This document shows, piece after piece, positions 34,688 to 45,297 of a DNA stretch of 64,000 nt (positions are counted from its first letter, which is position 1; the number at the start of each line of letters is the position of its first letter). The position numbers were made by a program, and so were the translations under genes. The stretch covers positions 1 through 64,000 of the forward strand of contig JAFSNB010000003.1 in NCBI GenBank assembly GCA_017447625.1. Direction: 5' to 3'. The notes below the pieces were generated by a model. It was not told the origin of the DNA, ran no database searches, and saw only the letters and a list, made by a program, of their open reading frames with translations. Source of the DNA: Bacteroidaceae bacterium. Lineage in GTDB: Bacteria > Bacteroidota > Bacteroidia > Bacteroidales > Bacteroidaceae.

Positions 34688-35242
34688 TTAATCTTTTGCG
34701 TTCTTGAAGGGAAGACCGAACTCCTTGAGCAGAGCATAACCCTCTTCATCGGTCTTGGCCGTGGTGACGAAGGTGATGTTCATGCCGACGATGCGGTCGA
34801 TGGTATCGATATTGATCTCGGGGAAGATGATCTGCTCCTGGATACCGAGAGAATAGTTGCCGCGGCCGTCCAGCTTGCTTTCGATACCCTTGAAGTCACG
34901 GATACGGGGCAGAGCCACCTTGACGAGCTTCTCGAGGAACTCATACATACGCTCGCGACGGAGGGTAACCATAACGCCGATAGGCATCTTCTTACGCAGC
35001 TTGAAGTTGGCAACGTCTCGCTTGGAGATGGTAGCCACAGCTTTCTGGCCGGTGATAGCCGTCAGCTCGTTGATAGCCACCTCAATGATCTTCTTGTCCT
35101 GAGTGGCGATGCCGAGGCCCTGATTGATAACTATTTTCTTCAGAACGGGAATCTGCATGGCAGATGTATAGCCGAACTTCTCTTTAAGTGCGGGAGCGAT
35201 GCGCTCTGCATACTCCTGCTTCAGTCTTGCGGTATTTGCCAT
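34688..35242 (-). CDS. rplE: 50S ribosomal protein L5
   Basis: 184 aa with [33 protein letters not shown] and [16 protein letters not shown]. It binds 5S rRNA and contacts P-site tRNA. Its ATG overlaps the rplX stop by one base (TAATG), so the two are translationally coupled. Confidence 0.97.
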   Translation of the reverse strand: MANTARLKQEYAERIAPALKEKFGYTSAMQIPVLKKIVINQGLGIATQDKKIIEVAINELTAITGQKAVATISKRDVANFKLRKKMPIGVMVTLRRERMYEFLEKLVKVALPRIRDFKGIESKLDGRGNYSLGIQEQIIFPEINIDTIDRIVGMNITFVTTAKTDEEGYALLKEFGLPFKNAKD

Positions 35243-35565
35243 TACTTAATCTCCTCTCCTGATTTCTTGGCATAGCGTACGCGCTTGCCTTCTGCGTTTA
35301 ACTTACGGCCGATACGGGTCGGCTTTTTAGGATCTTTGGGATCCACCACATTAAGGTTGGATATGTGGATGGGAGCCTCCATCTTGATGATGCCGCCCTG
35401 AGGGAACTTGGCGCTGGGCTTCTGGCTCTTAGACACCATGTTCAGACCCTCGACGATGGCTCTCTGCTCCTTGACGAACACTCTCAGGACCTTGCCGGTC
35501 TTGCCCTTGTCCTCTCCAGAGAGAACATAGACAGTGTCGCCTTTCTTGATATGTAACTTAGCCAT
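35242..35565 (-). CDS. rplX: 50S ribosomal protein L24
   Basis: 107 aa with the KOW motif ([22 protein letters not shown]) and the conserved [13 protein letters not shown]. It is an assembly initiator of the 50S subunit. One-base overlap with rplE. Confidence 0.97.
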   Translation of the reverse strand: MAKLHIKKGDTVYVLSGEDKGKTGKVLRVFVKEQRAIVEGLNMVSKSQKPSAKFPQGGIIKMEAPIHISNLNVVDPKDPKKPTRIGRKLNAEGKRVRYAKKSGEEIK

Positions 35566-35588
35566 TAGTTTAGATGAATCTTAAATGA

Positions 35589-35954
35589 TTAAAGTACCTC
35601 AGGTGCGAGTGACACAACCTTCATGTTCACGGCACGCAGCTCACGGGCAACGGGCCCGAAGATACGGCTGCCACGAAGTTCACCAGCATTGTTCAACAAT
35701 ACGCATGCGTTGTCGTCGAAGCGGATGTAGGAGCCGTCAGCACGACGGACTTCCTTCTTCGTACGTACAATAAGCGCCTTTGACACAGCACCCTTTTTAA
35801 TTTCACTGGAGGGGATCACGCTCTTAATCGCAACGACAATCACGTCTCCTACGGTTGCATAGCGGCGACGAGTGCCACCCAGCACGCGGATGCAAAGAGC
35901 TTCCTTTGCGCCGCTGTTGTCTGCAACAACTAATCTAGATTCTGTCTGTATCAT
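35589..35954 (-). CDS. rplN: 50S ribosomal protein L14
   Basis: 121 aa starting [20 protein letters not shown], with the [18 protein letters not shown] region and [11 protein letters not shown] signature. Normal length. Between rpsQ (3 bp) and rplX. Confidence 0.98.
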   Translation of the reverse strand: MIQTESRLVVADNSGAKEALCIRVLGGTRRRYATVGDVIVVAIKSVIPSSEIKKGAVSKALIVRTKKEVRRADGSYIRFDDNACVLLNNAGELRGSRIFGPVARELRAVNMKVVSLAPEVL

Positions 35955-35957
35955 ACT

Positions 35958-36215
35958 TTACTTAGCTCTTTCAACGATTGATACTACTCTCCATCTCTTT
36001 GTCTTGCTCAGAGGGCGTGTCTCCATGATGAGGACGGTATCGCCTACGTGGCAGTCGTTCTTTTCGTCGTGTGCGTGATACTTCTTGGTCTTGCTCACGA
36101 ACTTGCCGTAGATGGGATGCTTCTCCTTGAACTTAGCAGCCACTACAATGGTCTTATCCATCTTGTCGCTGATAACGACGCCTGTGCGCGTCTTTCTTAA
36201 ATTTCTTGCTTCCAT
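35958..36215 (-). CDS. rpsQ: 30S ribosomal protein S17
   Basis: 85 aa starting [20 protein letters not shown]; four extra codons lie upstream in frame. Ends with the signature [18 protein letters not shown]. It binds the 5' domain of 16S rRNA. Confidence 0.97.
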   Translation of the reverse strand: MEARNLRKTRTGVVISDKMDKTIVVAAKFKEKHPIYGKFVSKTKKYHAHDEKNDCHVGDTVLIMETRPLSKTKRWRVVSIVERAK

Positions 36216-36227
36216 GTTTCGGACCAT

Positions 36228-36422
36228 TTATTTGGCGTTTTGAATCTCATTGAGTACGGTCTTCATGCGGGCGATGTCACGACGTGCCTTCATAATCCGG
36301 GAAGTATCTTCCAGTGGGGAAACAGCGTGGGTGAGCAACATCTGCTGGTACTCAGCCTTGGCCGACTCTATCTTCTCAACCAGCTCTTCAGCGGTGAGAG
36401 CCCTTATTTCTGCAATCTTCAT
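36228..36422 (-). CDS. rpmC: 50S ribosomal protein L29
   Basis: 64 aa, MKIAEIRALTAEELVEKIES, with the helical hairpin and ARMKTVLNE signature. It sits at the exit tunnel. Starts 2 bp after rplP. Confidence 0.97.
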   Translation of the reverse strand: MKIAEIRALTAEELVEKIESAKAEYQQMLLTHAVSPLEDTSRIMKARRDIARMKTVLNEIQNAK

Positions 36423-36424
36423 AA

Positions 36425-36850
36425 TCAAGCGTTTTTGTCGTAGTCTCGTCTAACAATGAACTTTGTCGTAACAGGGAGCTTCTGGGCGGCGAGGCGCAGA
36501 GCTTCCTTAGCGGTCTCGTAGGGAACACCCTCAACCTCGAAGATGATGCGACCGGGAGTGATGGGGAACACGTATCCCACGGGATCACCCTTACCTTTAC
36601 CCATACGCACATCAGCGGGCTTCTTGGTGATTGGTTTGTCGGGGAAGATGCGGATCCACACCTGACCCTCACGTTGCATATAGCGCGTCACTGCGACACG
36701 GGCGGCCTCAATCTGGCGGCCGGTGATCCAGTGAGTATCAAGGCTCTTGATGCCGAAGGAGCCGAATGCAAGCTGGTTGCCACGGTGGGCATTGCCCTTG
36801 CAACGGCCTTTCTGCGGCCTTCTATATTTAGTTCTTTTCGGCTGTAACAT
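36425..36850 (-). CDS. rplP: 50S ribosomal protein L16
   Basis: 141 aa, [20 protein letters not shown], then [23 protein letters not shown] and [11 protein letters not shown]. It contacts tRNA at the peptidyl-transferase centre. Standard length. Confidence 0.98.
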   Translation of the reverse strand: MLQPKRTKYRRPQKGRCKGNAHRGNQLAFGSFGIKSLDTHWITGRQIEAARVAVTRYMQREGQVWIRIFPDKPITKKPADVRMGKGKGDPVGYVFPITPGRIIFEVEGVPYETAKEALRLAAQKLPVTTKFIVRRDYDKNA

Positions 36851-36869
36851 AATAACCTAGCTTCAAAAA

Positions 36870-37598
36870 TTAACGATTGTTGTTTCTCTTGCGGCGGAAC
36901 CCACGTCCACCACGGTCTCCGCCGAAGCGGCCGGTCTCCTTCTGCTGGGTGAAATTGGGGGCAAGGTCCTTCTTGCCATAGACTTCGCCACGGCAAATCC
37001 AAACCTTGATACCGAGCAGTCCCACCTTAGTCAGAGCCTCGGTCTGGCAGTAGTCGATATCTGCGCGGAAAGTGTGCAGAGGAGTACGACCCTCCTTGAA
37101 CATCTCAGAACGTGCGATTTCAGCGCCGTTCAAACGGCCTGAGATCTGCACCTTGATACCCTCTGCGCCTGCACGCATGGTGTTGGCGAGAGCCATCTTG
37201 ATAGCACGGCGATAGGCAATCTTGCCCTCCACCTGCTTTGCAATATTGGCACCTACGATGTTTGCATCGAGATCGGGCTTCTTAATCTCAAAGATGTTGA
37301 TCTGGACTTCCTTATCGGTCACCTTCTTCAGTTCGTTCTTCAGAGCATCGACCTTCTCTCCGCCCTTACCGATGATCATGCCCGGGCGCGAGGTGCACAC
37401 GGTGATGGTCACGAGCTTCAAAGTACGTTCGATGACGATGCGTGAGATGCTGGCATCTCCGAGACGTACCATGAGGTACTTACGGATTTTGCTATCCTCG
37501 AGCAGAGCGTCGCCGAAATCCTTACCACCATACCAATTGGAATCCCAACCGCGTACGATGCCAAGACGGTTGCTAATTGGATTAACTTTTTGTCCCAT
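36870..37598 (-). CDS. rpsC: 30S ribosomal protein S3
   Basis: 242 aa. [20 protein letters not shown], the KH domain ([20 protein letters not shown]) and C-terminal [22 protein letters not shown]. It carries an extra Gly/Arg/Asn-rich tail. S3 lines the mRNA entry site. Confidence 0.98.
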   Translation of the reverse strand: MGQKVNPISNRLGIVRGWDSNWYGGKDFGDALLEDSKIRKYLMVRLGDASISRIVIERTLKLVTITVCTSRPGMIIGKGGEKVDALKNELKKVTDKEVQINIFEIKKPDLDANIVGANIAKQVEGKIAYRRAIKMALANTMRAGAEGIKVQISGRLNGAEIARSEMFKEGRTPLHTFRADIDYCQTEALTKVGLLGIKVWICRGEVYGKKDLAPNFTQQKETGRFGGDRGGRGFRRKRNNNR

Positions 37599-37609
37599 AC
37601 TTTTACTGA

Positions 37610-38008
37610 TTAATCGTTTGCTTTAGTGTCAACAAACAAGGTGACATGATTACTGCGTTTGCGGATGCGGTAGCCGCGGCCTTGGGGTGCCGGGCGCATG
37701 CGCTTGAGGGTTGCACCCTCATCAACAAATACTTTGCTGACGATCAGCTCGCCATCCTCGGCTTTGCGATCGTTCTTCTGTTCCCAGTTGGCTATGGCGG
37801 AGCGGAGAAGCTTCTCCACGTCTGCTGCGGCGGCCTTCTTGTTGAAGTGCAGGGTAGCGAGGGCGCGGTTGACCTCCATGCCACGAATCAAATCCACCAC
37901 ATAACGCATCTTACGCGGGGAGGAGGGTACGCCTTTCGCCTTGGCGAAATACTGGGTCTTGAGTGCAGCCTTTCTTGCGTCGGCTGCCAGTCTTTTTCTT
38001 TTTCCCAT
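37610..38008 (-). CDS. rplV: 50S ribosomal protein L22
   Basis: 132 aa. Conserved [20 protein letters not shown] near the N terminus and the tunnel loop [21 protein letters not shown] near the C terminus, with no insertion of the kind tied to macrolide resistance. Confidence 0.97.
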   Translation of the reverse strand: MGKRKRLAADARKAALKTQYFAKAKGVPSSPRKMRYVVDLIRGMEVNRALATLHFNKKAAAADVEKLLRSAIANWEQKNDRKAEDGELIVSKVFVDEGATLKRMRPAPQGRGYRIRKRSNHVTLFVDTKAND

Positions 38009-38051
38009 TATATGATTACTCTATTAATTCGTTGAGATTGAAAGGTCACGC

Positions 38052-38321
38052 TTACTTTTTCTTCTGTCCGGCATGTCCTCCGAACTTACGTGTCGGGGCG
38101 AACTCACCGAGCTTGTGACCGACCATGTTCTCCGTAACATAAACGGGAATAAACTTGTTTCCGTTATGTACGGCAATGGTGTGGCCAACGAAGTCAGGGC
38201 TGATCATTGAAGCGCGGGCCCACGTCTTTACGACGTTCTTCTTGCCGCTCTCGTTCATGGCCAGAACCTTCTTCTCAAGGCTGACTGCAATGTATGGACC
38301 TTTTTTTAATGAACGACTCAT
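38052..38321 (-). CDS. rpsS: 30S ribosomal protein S19
   Basis: 89 aa, [20 protein letters not shown] with the signature [22 protein letters not shown]. It forms the head of the 30S subunit with S13. Confidence 0.98.
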   Translation of the reverse strand: MSRSLKKGPYIAVSLEKKVLAMNESGKKNVVKTWARASMISPDFVGHTIAVHNGNKFIPVYVTENMVGHKLGEFAPTRKFGGHAGQKKK

Positions 38322-38344
38322 ATTTCTTCTTCAATTAACTGTTA

Positions 38345-39172
38345 TTACTTCTTCTTGGCTCTTTCGATTATATACTTATTCGACTGCTTCTTCGGGCTGC
38401 GAGTCTTGAGACCCTTAGCGTAAAGGCCCTTACGTGAACGGGGATGTCCACCGCTCTGACGGCCTTCACCACCACCCATCGGGTGATCGTGCGGGTTCAT
38501 GACAACACCACGGTTGTGCGGGCGTCTGCCGAGCCAGCGGCTACGACCGGCCTTACCAGAAGATTCCAGTGCGTGATCGCTATTGCCGACGCTGCCAACG
38601 GTAGCCTTGCAGGCACCGAGGATACGGCGGGTCTCACCAGAGGGGAGTTTGATAACGCAATAGCGGCCCTCGCGGGATGTTAATTGAGCGAAGTTTCCAG
38701 CGGAACGGACGAGGAGAGCACCCTGTCCCGGGCGCAGTTCGATGTTGTGAATCACAGTACCGACGGGAATGTTCTCGAGGGGAAGGGTGTTACCAACCTC
38801 AGGAGCTGCGTCAGCACCGGACACCACGGTCTGTCCGACCTGTAATCCGTTGGGAGCAATGATATAACGTTTCTCACCATCTGCATAGAAGAGGAGCGCG
38901 ATGCGAGCCGAACGGTTGGGATCGTACTCGATTGTCTTCACGACAGCTGGAACTCCATCCTTCTCTCGCTTGAAGTCGATGAAACGGAATTTACGTTTGT
39001 GTCCGCCACCGAGATAGCGCATTGTCATCTTACCAGTGTTGTTACGTCCACCGGTGGAGAGCTTGCCACAAGTGAGAGACTTTTCAGGTACAGATGCAGT
39101 AATCTCTTCGAACGTACCTATAATTTTGTGTCTTTGGCCCGGAGTTGTGGGCTTGAATTTACGTACTGCCAT
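38345..39172 (-). CDS. rplB: 50S ribosomal protein L2
   Basis: 275 aa. [17 protein letters not shown], the [12 protein letters not shown] motif and the C-terminal [20 protein letters not shown] loop containing the conserved His near the peptidyl-transferase centre. Confidence 0.98.
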   Translation of the reverse strand: MAVRKFKPTTPGQRHKIIGTFEEITASVPEKSLTCGKLSTGGRNNTGKMTMRYLGGGHKRKFRFIDFKREKDGVPAVVKTIEYDPNRSARIALLFYADGEKRYIIAPNGLQVGQTVVSGADAAPEVGNTLPLENIPVGTVIHNIELRPGQGALLVRSAGNFAQLTSREGRYCVIKLPSGETRRILGACKATVGSVGNSDHALESSGKAGRSRWLGRRPHNRGVVMNPHDHPMGGGEGRQSGGHPRSRKGLYAKGLKTRSPKKQSNKYIIERAKKK

Positions 39173-39178
39173 CTTTTA

Positions 39179-39469
39179 TTAAATGTTACTATAGAAATCA
39201 ATCGTATCGCCTTCCTTGAGAGTGACGATAGCCTTCTTGAAGGCATTGGTGCGGCCCTTGACAAGCCCTCTGCGGGTATAACGGCTTTTGTTCTTACCAG
39301 CATAGATGGCGGTATTCACAGCAACAACAGTTACGTTGTACTGTGCTTCCACCTCCTGTGCAATCTGCAGTTTATTGGCCTCAGGACGGACGATGAAGCC
39401 GAACTTGTTCTGCTTCTCTGTAATCTTGGTCATCTTCTCAGTGACCAGAGGTTTTACAATATATCCCAT
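39179..39469 (-). CDS. rplW: 50S ribosomal protein L23
   Basis: 96 aa, MGYIVKPLVTEKMTKITEKQ with the late RRGLVKGRTNAFKKA motif. It is the docking site for trigger factor and SRP at the tunnel exit. Confidence 0.97.
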   Translation of the reverse strand: MGYIVKPLVTEKMTKITEKQNKFGFIVRPEANKLQIAQEVEAQYNVTVVAVNTAIYAGKNKSRYTRRGLVKGRTNAFKKAIVTLKEGDTIDFYSNI

Positions 39470-39480
39470 TGCGTCGTAGT

Positions 39481-40110
39481 TTACTTATTGAGGTTTTGGG
39501 CAACGACTTCGACTGCGCCCTCGGTGAGTACAAGGACATCTGCGTCGAGCACCTTGTAGGTGTTCAGCGCAGCAGCAGCCATAACGTTGACACGCTGTAA
39601 GTTGCGAGCTGACAAATATACTGCTTTGTCTGCACCCGGCAATACGAAGAGGCTCTTCTTGCCGTCAACTTTAAGATTATTTATGATTTCAATGAAATCT
39701 TTTGTCTTAGGAGTCTCCAAAGTGAAGTTCTCGACCACGATGATAGCACTCTCCTGAGCCTTGTAGCTCAGAGCACTGCGGCGTGCGAGCTGACGCACCT
39801 TCTTGTTGAGTTTGAAGCCATAATCGCGGGGCTTGGGACCGAACACGCGGCCACCGCCGATGAGAACGGGGGAGTTGATGTCACCACGACGAGCACCGCC
39901 GCCGCCCTTCTGACGTCCGAGCTTACGGGTAGAGCCGCTAACCTCAGAACGCTCCTTTGCCTTGGCTGTGCCCTGGCGCTGGTTGGCGAGGAAGAGTCTT
40001 ACGTCGAGATAAATTGCATGATCGTTGGGTTCAATACCGTAGATTGCATCGTCGAGAACCACCTTCTTACCGGTGTCCTGACCTTTGATATTCAATACAC
40101 TGAGTTCCAT
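39481..40110 (-). CDS. rplD: 50S ribosomal protein L4
   Basis: 209 aa. Central loop [20 protein letters not shown] typical of L4, which reaches the exit tunnel. In gamma-proteobacteria L4 represses the S10 operon; no evidence of that here. Stop overlaps nothing; 1 bp from rplC. Confidence 0.97.
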   Translation of the reverse strand: MELSVLNIKGQDTGKKVVLDDAIYGIEPNDHAIYLDVRLFLANQRQGTAKAKERSEVSGSTRKLGRQKGGGGARRGDINSPVLIGGGRVFGPKPRDYGFKLNKKVRQLARRSALSYKAQESAIIVVENFTLETPKTKDFIEIINNLKVDGKKSLFVLPGADKAVYLSARNLQRVNVMAAAALNTYKVLDADVLVLTEGAVEVVAQNLNK

Positions 40111-40111
40111 C

Positions 40112-40729
40112 TTACTTAATAACGCTTACGATTGAACCTTTGAAACCAGGCACGCTGCCCTTGATGAGAAGCAGGTTGTGCTCGGGGATCACCTTTAATA
40201 CTTGCAGATTGTGAGTGGTAACACGTGCATTACCCATCTGTCCACCCATGCGGAGGCCCTTGAAGACCTTAGCGGGATAAGAGCAGGCACCGATAGAACC
40301 GGGCTTGCGCAGACGGTCATCCTGACCGTGCGTTTTCTGACCGACGCCACCGAAGCCGTGACGCTTCACAACACCCTGGAAGCCGCGACCCTTGCTGGTA
40401 GCGATGACATCCACGTATGCTGTGTCATTGAAGAGTTCCACCGTGATGGTGTCACCCAGATTCAGGTCTCCTTCGAAACCTGTGAACTCGGCCAAGTGTC
40501 TCTTGGGAGTGGTAGCGCTCTTTGCGAAATGGCCCATCATTGGCTTGGAGGTATTCTTCTCCTTAGCCTCCTGGAAGCCGAGCTGAACGGCATCATAGCC
40601 GTCCTTCTCCACGCATTTGATTTGTGTTACCACGCAAGGACCAACTTCGATAACAGTGCACGGCACGTTCTTGCCGTCGGCACTGAACACTGAGGTCATT
40701 CCGACCTTCTTTCCTAATAATCCTGGCAT
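40112..40729 (-). CDS. rplC: 50S ribosomal protein L3
   Basis: 205 aa. [20 protein letters not shown] and the [15 protein letters not shown] motif with the long loop near the peptidyl-transferase centre. 1 bp before rplD. Confidence 0.97.
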   Translation of the reverse strand: MPGLLGKKVGMTSVFSADGKNVPCTVIEVGPCVVTQIKCVEKDGYDAVQLGFQEAKEKNTSKPMMGHFAKSATTPKRHLAEFTGFEGDLNLGDTITVELFNDTAYVDVIATSKGRGFQGVVKRHGFGGVGQKTHGQDDRLRKPGSIGACSYPAKVFKGLRMGGQMGNARVTTHNLQVLKVIPEHNLLLIKGSVPGFKGSIVSVIK

Positions 40730-40763
40730 TTCAGTAATTTAATAATTTAATTATTGGTATAGG

Positions 40764-40818
40764 CTTTTCTAGGCATTCCTAGGATTTCCTAGATTTCCTA
40801 GAGTTTCCTATGTTTTCT
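40764..40818. repeat. Short tandem repeat inside the S10 operon
   Basis: Five to six imperfect units of about 9-10 bp built on TTTCCTAG/ATTCCTAGG lie in the rpsJ-rplC spacer. On the minus strand they form part of the leader of rplC. Confidence 0.7.
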
Positions 40819-40820
40819 GA

Positions 40821-41126
40821 TTAGACTTTAATCTCGACTTCCACACCGCTGGGCAATTCGAGCTTCATCAGAGCATCCACAGTCTGAGTAGTGCTGCTGT
40901 AGATGTCAATGAGGCGCTTGTAGCTGCACAGCTGGAACTGTTCGCGGCTCTTCTTGTTTACGAAGGTTGAACGGTTTACAGTGAAGATGCGCTTGTGCGT
41001 GGGGAGGGGTATCGGACCGCTCACGATTGCACCAGTAGCCTTTACAGTCTTCACAATCTTGTCAGCACTCTTGTCAACAAGTGTGTGGTCATAAGACTTC
41101 AGTTTGATTCTGATTTTCTGACTCAT
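40821..41126 (-). CDS. rpsJ: 30S ribosomal protein S10
   Basis: 101 aa, [20 protein letters not shown], with [21 protein letters not shown] and a hydrophobic C terminus. Also the NusE transcription-antitermination partner in other bacteria. 95 bp after fusA, across a hairpin. Confidence 0.98.
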   Translation of the reverse strand: MSQKIRIKLKSYDHTLVDKSADKIVKTVKATGAIVSGPIPLPTHKRIFTVNRSTFVNKKSREQFQLCSYKRLIDIYSSTTQTVDALMKLELPSGVEVEIKV

Positions 41127-41176
41127 GATTTGATTTTACGATTTAATAATTTACGATTTACGATTTGTTTGAAGGA

Positions 41177-41210
41177 GGGCGCGGCCAAAGAGTCATTTGC
41201 TTGGCCGCCC
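41177..41210 (-). terminator. Hairpin between fusA and rpsJ
   Basis: GCGGCCAA (41181-41188) pairs with TTGGCCGC (41201-41208), extendable with a bulge. On the minus strand it follows the fusA stop by about 11 bp but has no U-run, so it may be an attenuator or RNA-processing site rather than a full terminator. Confidence 0.5.
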
Positions 41211-41221
41211 CAAAATTCTGA

Positions 41222-43339
41222 TTAGACCAGATCTACGCGACCCTTAATCTCCTCAAGCACGGCTTTGGCGATGCTGCTGGATACGGGTGCATGATGATCG
41301 TAGGTCATGCTGCTGGTAGCACGTCCGGATGTGATAGTACGCAGGGCGGTCACATATCCGAACATCTCTGCCAGAGGAACCATAGCCTTCACGATGCGTG
41401 CACCGCTGCGGCTGGTATCCATGCCTTCCACCTGGCCACGACGCTTGTTCAGGTCACCGATGACATCACCCATGTTCTCCTCGGGTGTCACCACCTCAAG
41501 TCTCATGATGGGTTCCATCAGAACGGGCTTAGCCTGAGAGCAAGCATTCTTGTAAGCCTGGAGAGCGCAGATCTCGAATGAGAGCTGGTCTGAATCGACG
41601 GGGTGGAACGAACCGTCAACGAGCTCAACCTTGAGGCTGTCCATCGGGAAGCCGCCGAGGATACCATTCTTCATGGCATTCTCAAAGCCCTTCTGCACAG
41701 AAGGAATGAACTCCTTGGGGATGTTACCGCCAGTGACGCTGTTGATGAACTGGAGGCCTGTGCCTTCGAAGTCCTCATCAATCGGCCCAACATTGACAAT
41801 GATGTCAGCGAACTTACCACGACCACCGGACTGCTTCTTATAAACCTCGCGGAGGTTGACGGTGCGGGTGATAGCTTCCTTGTAGTTCACCTGAGGCTTG
41901 CCCTGGTTGCACTCAACCTTGAATTCGCGCTTCAGACGGTCGATGATGATATCGAGGTGCAGCTCACCCATACCGCTGATGACGGTCTGGCCACTCTGCT
42001 CGTCAGTGCGAACGGTGAAGGTCGGGTCTTCTTCTGCCAGTTTAGCAAGACCGTTGCTGAGCTTGTCAAGATCCTTCTGGGTCTTAGGCTCCACAGCGAT
42101 ACCGATAACGGGATCGGGGAAGTCCATGCTCTCGAGCACGATGGGTGCATCCTCATCGCAGAGTGTGTCACCTGTGCGGATATCCTTGAAGCCAACGCCT
42201 GCACCTATATCACCGGCAGAGATAACCTCTACGGGATTCTGGTGGTTGGAGTGCATCTGGAAGAGACGGCTCACACGCTCCTTCTTGCCAGAGCGGGTGT
42301 TGTAGATATATGAGCCGGCCTCAACCTTACCGGAATAAACACGGATGAAGGTCAGACGACCTACATACGGGTCGGTAGCAATCTTGAATGCAAGTGCGCT
42401 GGTCTTCTCTTCCTCATCGGGACGACGGTCTTCTTCCTCGCCGCTGTCGGGGTTAGTACCTATTACGTTAGGAGTGTCAAGCGGACTGGGCAAGAAAGCG
42501 CAGACATAGTCAAGCAGAGTCTGAACGCCCTTGTTCTTGAACGAAGAACCGCAGAGCATCGGAGTGATTTCCATGCTGACGGTAGCTGCACGCAGAGCCT
42601 TGAGGATTTCATCCTCGGTGATGGTTGAAGGATCATCGAAGAACTTCTCCATCAGCTCGTCGTTATACTCAGCTACGGTCTCGAGCATCTTACCACGCCA
42701 TTCCTCGGCCTCAGCAACCAAATCAGCAGGAATATCCTCAACGGAATACTCTGCACCCATGGTCTCGTCGTGCCAGAGGATAGCCTTCATCTTGATGAGG
42801 TCAACAACACCCTTGAAGTTCTCCTCAGCACCGATGGGAATCACAACTGGCACCGGCTTGGCGCCAAGCACGTCCTTCATCTGGCGGACTACCTCAAAGA
42901 AATCGGCACCGCTGCGGTCCATCTTGTTCACGTAACCCATACGGGGAACGTTGTACTTGTCAGCCTGACGCCATACGGTCTCAGACTGGGGCTCAACGCC
43001 GCCGACAGCACAGTAGGCTGCAACAGCACCGTCAAGGACGCGCAGAGAGCGCTCGACCTCAGCCGTGAAATCGACGTGACCCGGAGTGTCAATCAGATTG
43101 ATTTTGTACTTGTTGCCATTCCAGTTCCAGAAGGTCGTGGTAGCAGCAGACGTGATAGTGATACCGCGCTCCTGCTCCTGGGCCATCCAGTCCATAGTGG
43201 CAGCGCCGTCGTGGACTTCGCCAATCTTATGTGTCAGACCCGTGTAGAAGAGGATACGCTCAGAGGTCGTAGTCTTACCGGCCTCGATGTGAGCCATGAT
43301 GCCGATGTTGCGGGTCAGATGCAAATCGTGTTTAGCCAT
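41222..43339 (-). CDS. fusA: Elongation factor G
   Basis: 705 aa GTPase that drives translocation. G1 AHIEAGKTT (residues 16-24), G2 [11 protein letters not shown]3 DTPGH, G4 NKMD are present, and domains II-V follow with GERHLH-type motif replaced by MGELHLDI. In EF-G proteins I remember, the G1 loop reads AHIDAGKTT; here residue 19 is Glu. Located between rpsG and rpsJ, as in the str operon. A tuf gene is not present in this stretch. Confidence 0.97.
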   Translation of the reverse strand: MAKHDLHLTRNIGIMAHIEAGKTTTSERILFYTGLTHKIGEVHDGAATMDWMAQEQERGITITSAATTTFWNWNGNKYKINLIDTPGHVDFTAEVERSLRVLDGAVAAYCAVGGVEPQSETVWRQADKYNVPRMGYVNKMDRSGADFFEVVRQMKDVLGAKPVPVVIPIGAEENFKGVVDLIKMKAILWHDETMGAEYSVEDIPADLVAEAEEWRGKMLETVAEYNDELMEKFFDDPSTITEDEILKALRAATVSMEITPMLCGSSFKNKGVQTLLDYVCAFLPSPLDTPNVIGTNPDSGEEEDRRPDEEEKTSALAFKIATDPYVGRLTFIRVYSGKVEAGSYIYNTRSGKKERVSRLFQMHSNHQNPVEVISAGDIGAGVGFKDIRTGDTLCDEDAPIVLESMDFPDPVIGIAVEPKTQKDLDKLSNGLAKLAEEDPTFTVRTDEQSGQTVISGMGELHLDIIIDRLKREFKVECNQGKPQVNYKEAITRTVNLREVYKKQSGGRGKFADIIVNVGPIDEDFEGTGLQFINSVTGGNIPKEFIPSVQKGFENAMKNGILGGFPMDSLKVELVDGSFHPVDSDQLSFEICALQAYKNACSQAKPVLMEPIMRLEVVTPEENMGDVIGDLNKRRGQVEGMDTSRSGARIVKAMVPLAEMFGYVTALRTITSGRATSSMTYDHHAPVSSSIAKAVLEEIKGRVDLV

Positions 43340-43348
43340 AGTCTTGTT

Positions 43349-43825
43349 TTAGAATCTGAAGTGAGCAAATGCACGGTTAGCCTCAGCCATGCGGTGCATA
43401 TCTTCCTTGCGTTTGAATGCGCCACCCTGTTCGTTGTAGGCGTCCATGATTTCGGCAGCGAGCTTGTCGGCCATTGTCTTGCCGCCGCGCTTGCGTGCAT
43501 AACCGATGAGGTTCTTCATGCTGACGCTCTCCTTACGTGAGGGGCGGATTTCAGTAGGGACCTGAAAAGTGGCACCGCCGATACGACGGCTCTTTACTTC
43601 CACGGTGGGAGTTACCTTTGCGAGAGCTTCCTTCCAGATTTCGAGTGCGCTCTTCTCCTCGCTCTGCATCTTTGTCTCCACAATCTTCAATGCATCGTAG
43701 AAGATGGTGTAAGCGATGTTCTTCTTGCCATCATACATCAGATGGTTTACGAACTTTGAGACTTTCACGTCGCCATAAACGGGATCTGGCAGGACGAGAC
43801 GCTTCTTTGGTTTTGCTTTTCTCAT
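43349..43825 (-). CDS. rpsG: 30S ribosomal protein S7
   Basis: 158 aa, [20 protein letters not shown], with [17 protein letters not shown] and [20 protein letters not shown]. Primary binder of the 3' major domain of 16S rRNA. 9 bp before fusA. Confidence 0.98.
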   Translation of the reverse strand: MRKAKPKKRLVLPDPVYGDVKVSKFVNHLMYDGKKNIAYTIFYDALKIVETKMQSEEKSALEIWKEALAKVTPTVEVKSRRIGGATFQVPTEIRPSRKESVSMKNLIGYARKRGGKTMADKLAAEIMDAYNEQGGAFKRKEDMHRMAEANRAFAHFRF

Positions 43826-43933
43826 TGCGTTTGGGATTGTTTAATGTTTGGGCTGTAGAGATTTCGTTCTTCAACGTCGCCTCTGCGACATTTACTCAAC
43901 CGTGACTTACGAACCAAACTGTTTGTTGATTAA

Positions 43934-44317
43934 TTACTTCTTAGCTGCTTTAGGACGCTTTGCACCATACTTTGAGCGGCGCTGAGTGCGGTTTGCGACA
44001 CCGGCTGTATCCAGTGTTCCACGCACGATGTGATAGCGCACACCTGGCAGGTCCTTTACACGACCGCCGCGCACCAGCACGATGCTGTGCTCCTGCAGGT
44101 TGTGTCCCTCTCCGGGAATGTAGCTGTTAACTTCCTTTGAATTGGTAAGGCGCACACGGGCTACCTTACGCATTGCAGAATTAGGCTTCTTAGGGGTTGT
44201 CGTATAAACGCGAACGCACACGCCACGACGCTGGGGGCAGCTATCGAGAGCGGGGCTCTTGCTCTTATCGACCAACACCTTACGGCCTTTTCTGACAAGC
44301 TGTGAGATTGTAGGCAT
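43934..44317 (-). CDS. rpsL: 30S ribosomal protein S12
   Basis: 127 aa. The conserved [13 protein letters not shown] and [13 protein letters not shown] segments keep both lysines usually changed in streptomycin-resistant mutants, so wild-type by this criterion. First gene of the superoperon, with a promoter about 95 bp upstream. Confidence 0.98.
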   Translation of the reverse strand: MPTISQLVRKGRKVLVDKSKSPALDSCPQRRGVCVRVYTTTPKKPNSAMRKVARVRLTNSKEVNSYIPGEGHNLQEHSIVLVRGGRVKDLPGVRYHIVRGTLDTAGVANRTQRRSKYGAKRPKAAKK

Positions 44318-44409
44318 AATGTTTTGTTTTTGATATTTTGATGTATTTATTTGTCTATTTTAGGGCCATAAATTACTCGCAAAAGGGCATAATGCGGCTA
44401 AATGGCCTG

Positions 44410-44439
44410 CAAAGGTACAGACTTTCTTCCAAATAACAA
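44410..44439 (-). promoter_or_regulatory. Promoter of the rpsL superoperon
   Basis: Minus strand TTG (44437-44439), 19-bp spacer, TACCTTTG (44410-44417). Leader of about 85 nt to rpsL. Confidence 0.75.
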
Positions 44440-44474
44440 TGCCTTTGGGTGGTTTTGGGCCGCCCAAAGGCATT
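44438..44474 (-). terminator. Terminator after the DUF3467 gene
   Basis: AATGCCTTTGGG (44438-44449) pairs with CCCAAAGGCATT (44463-44474). It lies 34 bp past the DUF3467 stop and overlaps the -33 element of the rpsL promoter, so rpsL is probably a separate transcript. Confidence 0.65.
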
Positions 44475-44507
44475 AATATATAAACATTTAAGTTTAATTA
44501 ACTATTC

Positions 44508-44831
44508 TCAGTTCACTTTGAAGGGAGAAATGGGTCCAGAAGGGGGAACTTGACGCTTATCTTCCTCCAAAACGATATTGCCAAATGTCTTCTCGTAGTT
44601 TGCCATGTTTTGTTCAAGCAGTCGCATGAGGCGTTTTGCCTGTACCGGTGACATAATAACACGGCTTTGGACATTAGCACGTGGCATTCCAGGGTGGTGG
44701 AACACGAAATCCATGATGAACTCGGTGGGGGTGAAACCCATGATGGCGAGATTGGAATACACTCCTTTCTCCACCTCTGGTGTCATATTCACCTGCACCT
44801 GTCCTTGTTTAGGCTGATTTTCGCTTGCCAT
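44508..44831 (-). CDS. DUF3467 family protein
   Basis: 107 aa. The central AIMGFTPTEFIMDFVFHHPGM and SRVIMSPVQAKRLMRLLEQN stretches fit DUF3467, a small Bacteroidota protein of unknown role usually encoded between rpoC and rpsL. Here rpsL follows on the same strand, but the upstream neighbour is a lipoprotein gene rather than rpoC. No signal peptide. Confidence 0.85.
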   Translation of the reverse strand: MASENQPKQGQVQVNMTPEVEKGVYSNLAIMGFTPTEFIMDFVFHHPGMPRANVQSRVIMSPVQAKRLMRLLEQNMANYEKTFGNIVLEEDKRQVPPSGPISPFKVN

Positions 44832-44863
44832 CTATTAATTAATATATGTACGCGCGTAGATGG

Positions 44864-45247
44864 TTAGATGCCCAGTTTCTTCTTTGCAGAAGCAGCAGCG
44901 TCGTCGATAGCCTGGTTTGCAGCGCCCTTGCCAACTTCCTTCGCAGCCTCAGGAGCAGCCTTTACTGCAGCCTTGGCAGCCTCAACAGCAGCAGCGGCGT
45001 GAGCAGCGGCCTCCTCTGCAGAAGACTGTGCAGCAGCAGCCTGTGATTCAGGAGCGGCTTCAACAGCAGCGGGGGCAGCCTCTGCAGAAGGAGCAGCCTC
45101 AGGAGCGGCAGCAGCCTCGTCAACAGTAACCTCTACAGCCTCTTCAACAGTGAGAGAATCCTCTTCTGCAGTGTTTGCGGTCTGGTTTCCGCAAGAAGCG
45201 AAGCTCATGGCAATAGTTGCCAAAGCAATAGCATACATCTTTTTCAT
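44864..45247 (-). CDS. Ala/Glu-rich lipoprotein
   Basis: 127 aa. Signal peptide MKKMYAIALATIAMSFASC with lipobox FASC; mature part is almost all Ala, Glu, Pro and Lys, likely an extended or helical wall-spanning region. No conserved domain is recognisable. It lies 32 bp upstream of the DUF3467 gene on the same strand. Could be a periplasmic spacer or envelope lipoprotein. Confidence 0.75.
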   Translation of the reverse strand: MKKMYAIALATIAMSFASCGNQTANTAEEDSLTVEEAVEVTVDEAAAAPEAAPSAEAAPAAVEAAPESQAAAAQSSAEEAAAHAAAAVEAAKAAVKAAPEAAKEVGKGAANQAIDDAAASAKKKLGI

Positions 45248-45297
45248 AGCTTTTTCTTTTTTAATTGTTAATAAAAGAGTTTATAAAACGTGATTGA

